Assembly: GCF_041146395.1 (NCBI RefSeq)
Contig: NC_090996.1
Coordinates: 35,860,738-35,924,737 of the forward strand
Direction: 5' to 3'
Source: Eulemur rufifrons
Taxonomy: Eukaryota > Chordata > Mammalia > Primates > Lemuridae
Length of the DNA stretch: 64,000 nt
The translations under genes were made by a program, and so were the position numbers. Below the pieces are notes generated by a model. That model saw only the letters and a list, made by a program, of their open reading frames with translations. It searched no databases and was not told the origin of the DNA. Below are positions 58,490 through 64,000 of this stretch, piece by piece (position 1 is the first letter of the stretch; every line of letters starts with the position of its first letter).

Positions 58490-58705
58490 CTCCGTGGAAA
58501 ACTGTCTTCCGTGGAACCCAGGACTGGGGGTGGCGGCCGCACAGCCCAGGTGAGCGCGGGCGAGCGAGTGAAGCTTCACCTGTATCCGCAGCCGTCCCCG
58601 TGGCTGGCGTCACCCGAGCTCCCCCCACGCCCCGGTCTGTGGAGAACTGTCCTCCGTGAAACTGGTCCCTGGTGCAAAAAAGGCTGGGGACCGCGGCAGC
58701 CAGTG
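58490..58705 (-). mobile_element. hAT-Charlie-type DNA transposon fragment
   Basis: On the minus strand it begins GGTCCCCAGCCTTTTTTGCA followed by CCAGGGACCAGTTTCACGG, the terminal sequence of a common non-autonomous hAT element. It is inserted within the L1 relic. Subfamily not assigned. Confidence 0.65.
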
Positions 58706-58824
58706 CCACAGCGTCCTTCCCCTTTAAGGCTGAGAACTGTTCCACGGCACAGACAGACCTCATCTGTCCATCTGTCCACGCACACTTGGATGAGGCTATC
58801 ATGAACATCTGTGTAAAAATTCCA

Positions 58825-59160
<336 letters not shown>

Positions 59161-59639
59161 AAAAATTCCATTTTTTAACGTCATAAGAATCGTGTTTAAG
59201 GGAACCCGGAAGAGTGACTCGGCGACAGAACTGCAGGGAACCTGGACCCCGCTCAGCCTTGGCGGAGGCGTCTCTAGCGGGTACTCGGTTGGAGCATACG
59301 TGTAATGGGCGTGTGGCCCCCACGCAGAGACAGGCGCGAGAGAGCAGGCGGCCGAGAGGAGGGGCCTCTTCCCATGTCACAGTCACGCGTGTGCCAAGAC
59401 CAAGTTCCGCTGGATAAAGAGCTCCCGGCACTGAAACCACTGAACGTATGTGGGACGGACACGCGTGTTCGCGGCAGCGCTAGTCACGGCAGCGCTAGTC
59501 ACGGTAGCCAAAAATAGGTGCTGTGGGCCGAGCGAGTCCCCAGAATTCCCATGTTGAAACCTCGTGGCCAGCGTGACAGTATGAGGAGGTGGCTGCGTGG
59601 CTGCAGCAGCACAAATGACGAAGTGACATGTGGCACATG

Positions 59640-59990
59640 CCCACGGGAGACACGGCTCAGCCCTAAAAAGGAAGGACGTTCCGGCACACGCCGCAACACG
59701 GGTGAGCCCGCGGGCCCTGTGCTGGGTGAAGTCGGTCGTCACAAAGCACACACTGGATGGTTCCGCTCACGCGTGGTCCCTGGCGATGTCACGGTCACAG
59801 GACGAGTGGCGTGTTGGGCGGGGCTGGGAGGGAGGACGGGACAGTTTCCGTCTGTGCTTTGAGCACGTTCAGGACACGGAGCCGGCTGCACGGCCGTGGG
59901 GACGAACTGACTGCCCTGAACTGGGCACAGACACGGGCAAGGTGCTAAAATTTTGTTATATGCATTTCACCAAAATATTCAAAATTTGTG
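59640..59990 (+). mobile_element. L1M 3'-end relic
   Basis: 'cggctcagccctaaaaaggaaggacg' (59652-59677), then 'acacgccgcaacacgggtgagcc', then 'ttttgttatatgcatttcaccaaaatattc' at the right follow the L1M 3' end. A further L1-like piece at about 59480-59515 (AGTCACGGTAGCCAAAAATA) seems separated from it by about 100 bases of another old repeat (59518-59610). Confidence 0.75.
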
Positions 59991-59999
59991 GGGACATTT

Positions 60000-62190
60000 A
60001 GCTACTCTCTGGATGGGGAACAGCCTCCCAATTAAGCAAGAAGTGGGAGAATCTTCCAGGTAGGTAAATGACGCATCTGACTTCACGAACTAGAACCCAC
60101 CGCGCTGCGCCCGTCCTGGACCCGAGCCCCGAGCCCAGGAAGGCGCCTGCCCGGGACACGGTAACAGGCGGCTTCCCGCCCGTCGGGAACCAGCACGGAG
60201 TGCGGGGAACACTCGTGAGGAAACGGGAATTGGGAAGACACGGGAAAGAACGAAACTCATCTTGGTGGCCAAGGACCCGCGAGGACGCCCCTTCCTCGCC
60301 ACCAGGAGTGTCGGTGTCTAGATACTCTCGTTGGCCACAGGCATCTCCCAGCACGTGGTCACTGCCGTGGTCTGTCACCCTCGGGGGACACGGGCAGCCG
60401 CACTGTGCAGAGAGCCAGCGGGGCAGAAGCAGCGGGACCCCCGTCTCCCTCCAGGACTGCCTGGCATGGCCCCGGGCAGAGCCGGGAGCAAGAGAACGTG
60501 GCCAGCGTCCCTTCCCGGAGCTCCGAGCCCCGTGGAGGCGGCGGCGCCAGGCAGGACCTGGGCCCTGTGTGGGGGAGGCGCTCGGCTTCCACAGGCACAA
60601 GGGCAGCTCCCGGGCACCCCTCACCCTCTGGCCACCCCCTCGGGCTTCATGACCACGAGTCAGGGACTCTGGTGGAGCGGCCGTGTCTCCTGTTAGTCCC
60701 CCCACCCCTCCGGTCACTGACTGCCATGGACCACACTGGCCGCTCCCGGCGTGTCCAGCCAGCGGGAGCCCAGCAGGGTGCGGGAGGGAGGGAGGAGAGA
60801 GGCGGCTGGAGGCCTCTGTTCCATCAGGCGGCTCCTCAGCCCCTCTGTCCCCCGTTGTGCCCCGACGGTGGCAAAGCCCCCAAGACTGTCAGCACCACCC
60901 CCCGGACTGTGCAGTGTCCTGCGGCAAAACCCCCCTCAGACCCTGGAGCTGAAACCCTGGAGCAGGAGTGGGGGAGACAGCGGGGGAGACCGTGAACAGG
61001 TCTGTGTTGGGGGGAGGGAGGGCGGGAGGGGGCGACGGGGAGAGACATGGGGTGGGGGGCGGCGGCTGTGGCCAGGGTGGGTCAGACAGAGGCAGAACCC
61101 AGGAGGTCGGTGCCACGTGACAGCTTGCAGGGACCCTGGGCTCTGCCACCCATAGGAGCTGTGGGGGTGGGGCCAGCCCTGCCTGCGAGACCCACACTGT
61201 GGCCCCGCCCTCCCCCTTTCCCCCAGCCTGGGGTCCCGGCGGGGCAGTCCCGGGGCTGGCGGCTGCTGCAGGGGTCCCGAGAGAGCCCCCACTTCTGCCC
61301 GATCCCGCCTCCCCCACCCGCCAGCTCCTCCTGCCCCCACCCCGCCCACGCTGCTCCTGCTGGTGGGGGCGGGGTGGGCTGGGAGGGCCTGTCAGCCCCC
61401 CAGACTGCTCCCCTCGCTGTGGGGACGATGACGGCCGCCCTTCCCGCCCCCATTTGTCCTTGCCCCCAGAGCCGGATGTCCCGCGAGGTCACTCTGGGAG
61501 CCTGCGTAGCCGCGGCCAATAAAACCCACCCAAGCGCGCAGAGCCGCCGCCCGAGGATGTTTGCTCTGTGCCGCCCGCAGCCCAGGGCCCTCGGGGAGCA
61601 GCTCTGCGGCCCCCACAGGTGTCCTGGCCACCCACACACCCGCGCTGTCCCCAGGTGGTGGCCAAGGACTGTAAGGAGGACCCAGCGCCTCCTGGGACAC
61701 TCGCCTGAGCCCTGCCAGGCCTTTAACGCAGGGCCCTTGGAGCATCTGGGTCCTCGTCCCTCCTCTGTGGCCCCAGGGACTGTCCCCACCAGCCATGCCT
61801 GGTACCCCGGGTGCAGGGGCTGCCCAGAGCCTTCCGGAACACCCCCCAGCCTACCAGACCCAGGGATGCGTCCTCCCACACACTCCAAGCAGGAACTCGC
61901 CTGATGCCGCTGCCTCCTTCCCCAGGCCTTGCCAGGGACGCCAGTTCTGCCCCAAGCACCTCTGGAGCCCCCACCCGGGGCCAGGCCACCGTGACCTGGC
62001 GCCTGGACGGCTCACAGACTCTGCTCTGGCCCCGCGTCCGGCCTCCTCCCTTCCCTCCGACTGCAGTGAGTGCAGCCCTGTCCTTCCTCAACCCAGCAGC
62101 CTGGGGTAAATCTTCCCTCAGGGCAGGGCCTGGGGGGCCACCTGCTCCTCTCTCCTGCCCCCACGGCCCAGCACCCACCCCAAGGCAGAC
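60000..62190. other. GC-rich intergenic sequence
   Basis: No recognisable gene. Open frames are long but occur in several frames at once and have no domain I can name. Confidence 0.6.
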
Positions 62191-62194
62191 AACA

Positions 62195-62300
62195 TGCGTG
62201 GCTGTGGACTTTTGCCTCTGAGCCTTCACACATGCTGTTCCCTCTGCCTGGAATGCTCTTCCAGCTCGACTTTGGATGGCCACGACCGAACCCAATGCTG
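62195..62300 (+). mobile_element. L2-like 3'-end fragment
   Basis: 'gcctctgagccttcacacatgctgttccctctgcctggaatgctcttcc' is the conserved L2 3' landmark. The tandem repeat that follows starts within or beside the CTGGCACACAG-type end of an old element. Confidence 0.7.
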
Positions 62301-62302
62301 GC

Positions 62303-62563
62303 GCACACAGCAGGTGCACACAGTAGGTGCACACAGCAGGCGCACACAGCAGGTGCAACACAGTAGGTGCACACAGCAGACACACACAGTAGGTGCACAC
62401 AGCTAGTGCCCACAGCAGGTTCACACAGTAGGTGCACACAGCAGGCGCACACAGCAGGTGCGCACAGTAGGTGCACACAGCAAGTGCCCACAGCAGGTGC
62501 GCACAGTAGGTGCACACAGCAGGCACACACAGTAGGTGCACACAGCAGGCGCACACAGTAGGC
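62303..62563. repeat. 13-bp minisatellite (GCACACAGYAGGY)
   Basis: Twenty tandem copies of GCACACAGCAGGT and close variants (T for C at position 9, C for T at position 13). One copy is 14 bases. It creates Ala/His/Thr- or Cys/Val-rich open frames that are not genes. Confidence 0.97.
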
Positions 62564-63152
62564 ACACGCCATCATTTGCCAGAGGAGGACACATGTGCCC
62601 TGCTTCTGCGGTCAGCCAGCCCGGGCTGCAGGAAGTAGGACAGTGACCCAGGCCCAGCTGCTGGGGACACCATTTGCATTTACTGTCCCCACCATGCCAG
62701 CCTGGCAGGAGTCAGGGGGACTCTGTGGGCACAGGGTGTGCACCTGGCGTGGTCAAGCCCGAGGTGGCCAGGGTGCCCAAGGATCGGGGCTCGAGGGCAT
62801 CGTCACCTCTGGCGGGTAGGGCTGGCAGCTGTCCCACCCCCACCCCCACCCCGCGCCACGCTCGGCTGCTGGCCCCGGGCGAGCAGGACCGCAGATCGAT
62901 GGGGAGATTGATCCGGGCAGATTTCCCAGCCATCTGGTCGCGCCCCAGTCACCGAGCAGACGCGCTTTGCGCCCAGGTCCGCGACAGCCGGACCGCGGGG
63001 GATGCGCCGGCTCCTCCAGGGCCCCGGGCACCCCCCCTGGGATGCTGGACCTGGGGGTGGGTTTTGTCACCCGTTCCTGGTGACGCAGATGCGGAACCCT
63101 ACGAGCTCCCTGTGGAGAAGCCTCCCCGCCCAAGCGACGGTGCTGTCGGAGC

Positions 63153-63323
63153 CGGGGACCCCCAGACACCTCCCGTCTTCCCTTCACCCCGCACCCCGGG
63201 ACCCCCAGACACCTCCCGTCTTCCCTTCACCCCGCACCCCGGGACCCCCAGACACCTCCCGTCTTCCCTTCACCCCGCACCCCGGGACCCCCACACACCT
63301 CCCGTCTTCCCTTCACCCCGCTC
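63153..63323. repeat. 43-bp minisatellite, four copies
   Basis: A unit starting GGGACCCCCAGACACCTCCC recurs at exactly 43-base spacing (ACCCCCA at 63158, 63201, 63244 and 63287). The first three copies are nearly identical; the fourth has ACACAC for AGACAC. Confidence 0.95.
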
Positions 63324-63429
63324 ACAAACTGCACCTGTCCGGTCCCGCTTCCCACCCATCCCCCGCCCCGCAGCCTCGAGCCGCGCTGGGGCCCGGAGGC
63401 GCCGGCTGCAAGGACAGTATTTGCTTTGA

Positions 63430-64000
63430 GAAAGAATCAAACATTTATTCTGCGATTTATCCAGGAGAGCGGCCGTCAGACACGAGTGTCCTCGTCCCTC
63501 GGAAAGTGTCCCAGGCTCAGCCCGTCTGGAGCTGTTCGCCCACCCGGCCTGCCCCGCACGGCTCAGCCGCCCCTGCGCCTCCTGGGAGGACGCGCCCTGC
63601 TCTGGCGGACGCGGCGCAGGTCCACAGGGGCCTGGCGCTCGCTCACACCCACGCGGCCGCTGCCTGCCCAGCATGGCGTTTGCTGTCTGCCCACGGCCAC
63701 CAGGACTGTCCCCTCTGCTCTCCTGTCCCTGCCCCTCTCCTGGCCCGGCCCTGCCTAAAAGCAGAAGACACAGCCATGGTCCCCTGGTCTCTCCCGGCCT
63801 CCAGTGGGAGCCCCTCCCCAACCCCAGCACTGGGCCCCACAGGACAAAACCAACCCCAGTGGACACGGCCGGCTGCCCCCCAGCCCGGCCTCCTCCGCAC
63901 TGGGCAGCCTCCTTCCCCCACCCCCGCCGCGCTGCTCCGTCTCTCTGGGACAGCAGCTGTGGCCAGAGCGTCCGGTGGGGGCCGCAGGCAGGGGCTGGAG
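63430..64000 (-). other. SSTR5: Probable 3'UTR of a minus-strand gene entering from the right (SSTR5 expected)
   Basis: The AATAAA at 63449-63444 on the minus strand, with T-rich sequence after it, marks a likely transcript end. In human, SSTR5 converges on C1QTNF8 tail to tail at a similar distance (from memory, about 7 kb; here about 8 kb from the C1QTNF8 poly(A) signal). No SSTR5 coding sequence is in the window, so the gene identity is inferred from order alone. Confidence 0.4.
63444..63449 (-). terminator. Minus-strand poly(A) signal
   Basis: AATAAA followed on the minus strand by TGTTTGATTCTTTCTC, a good GU/U-rich downstream element, in a short AT-rich island. A second hexamer-like ATAAAT lies a few bases upstream. 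Confidence 0.6.

Overview
The window is mammalian nuclear DNA, very GC-rich, with spliced genes, CpG-island promoters and fossil transposons. The lineage marker is the full-length Alu at 58825-59160. Its internal signatures (the GTGGCGTCAGCCTAGCTCAC left arm, the AT-rich middle ending in a TTTCTTTCTATTTTTAGTAG-type linker, and the CTTGCTCAGG right arm) are those of strepsirrhine primates (lemurs, lorises, galagos). I place the window in such a species, at the locus equivalent to human 16p13.3.

Three genes are recognisable. On the minus strand, the first coding exon of CACNA1H (T-type calcium channel Cav3.2) lies at 18699-19012. Its non-coding exon 1 sits just upstream in a large CpG island (about 18.5-20.06 kb). 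Everything from 18698 down to base 1 is the first large CACNA1H intron, which continues out of the window. It opens with a textbook U12-type (AT-AC) donor. On the plus strand, a complete six-exon TEKT4 (tektin-4) runs from 46111 to 49675, and a complete two-coding-exon C1QTNF8 (CTRP8) from 53831 to 55139. At the right edge, a minus-strand polyadenylation signal at 63444-63449 is probably the 3' end of SSTR5, judged only from its place in the human gene order.

Region by region: 1-18.7 kb is intron, with a minisatellite, a strong RFX X-box, degenerate LINE/MIR/L2 pieces, a 2-kb AT-rich fossil hAT transposase (12.77-14.75 kb) and a well-formed minus-strand poly(A) site near 17.7 kb. 18.5-20.1 kb is the CACNA1H promoter and its first exons. 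20.1-45.9 kb is the intergenic stretch between two divergent genes; I found no protein-coding gene in it, only old repeats, tandem repeats, AT-rich islands, X-boxes and a CpG-dense patch at 28.1-28.8 kb. 45.9-55.5 kb carries TEKT4 and C1QTNF8 in tandem. 55.5-64 kb holds tandem repeats, a nest of LINE, DNA-transposon and Alu sequence, and the presumed SSTR5 3'UTR.

The genes are neighbours by ancestry rather than members of one pathway: a neuronal/endocrine calcium channel, a sperm-flagellum filament protein and a secreted C1q/TNF-family hormone. The most interesting signals are at the CACNA1H 5' end: an 18-codon upstream ORF whose stop overlaps the main start codon, a minor-spliceosome donor, and a poly(A) site about 1 kb into the intron. 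At TEKT4, an RFX X-box lies just upstream of the start codon.
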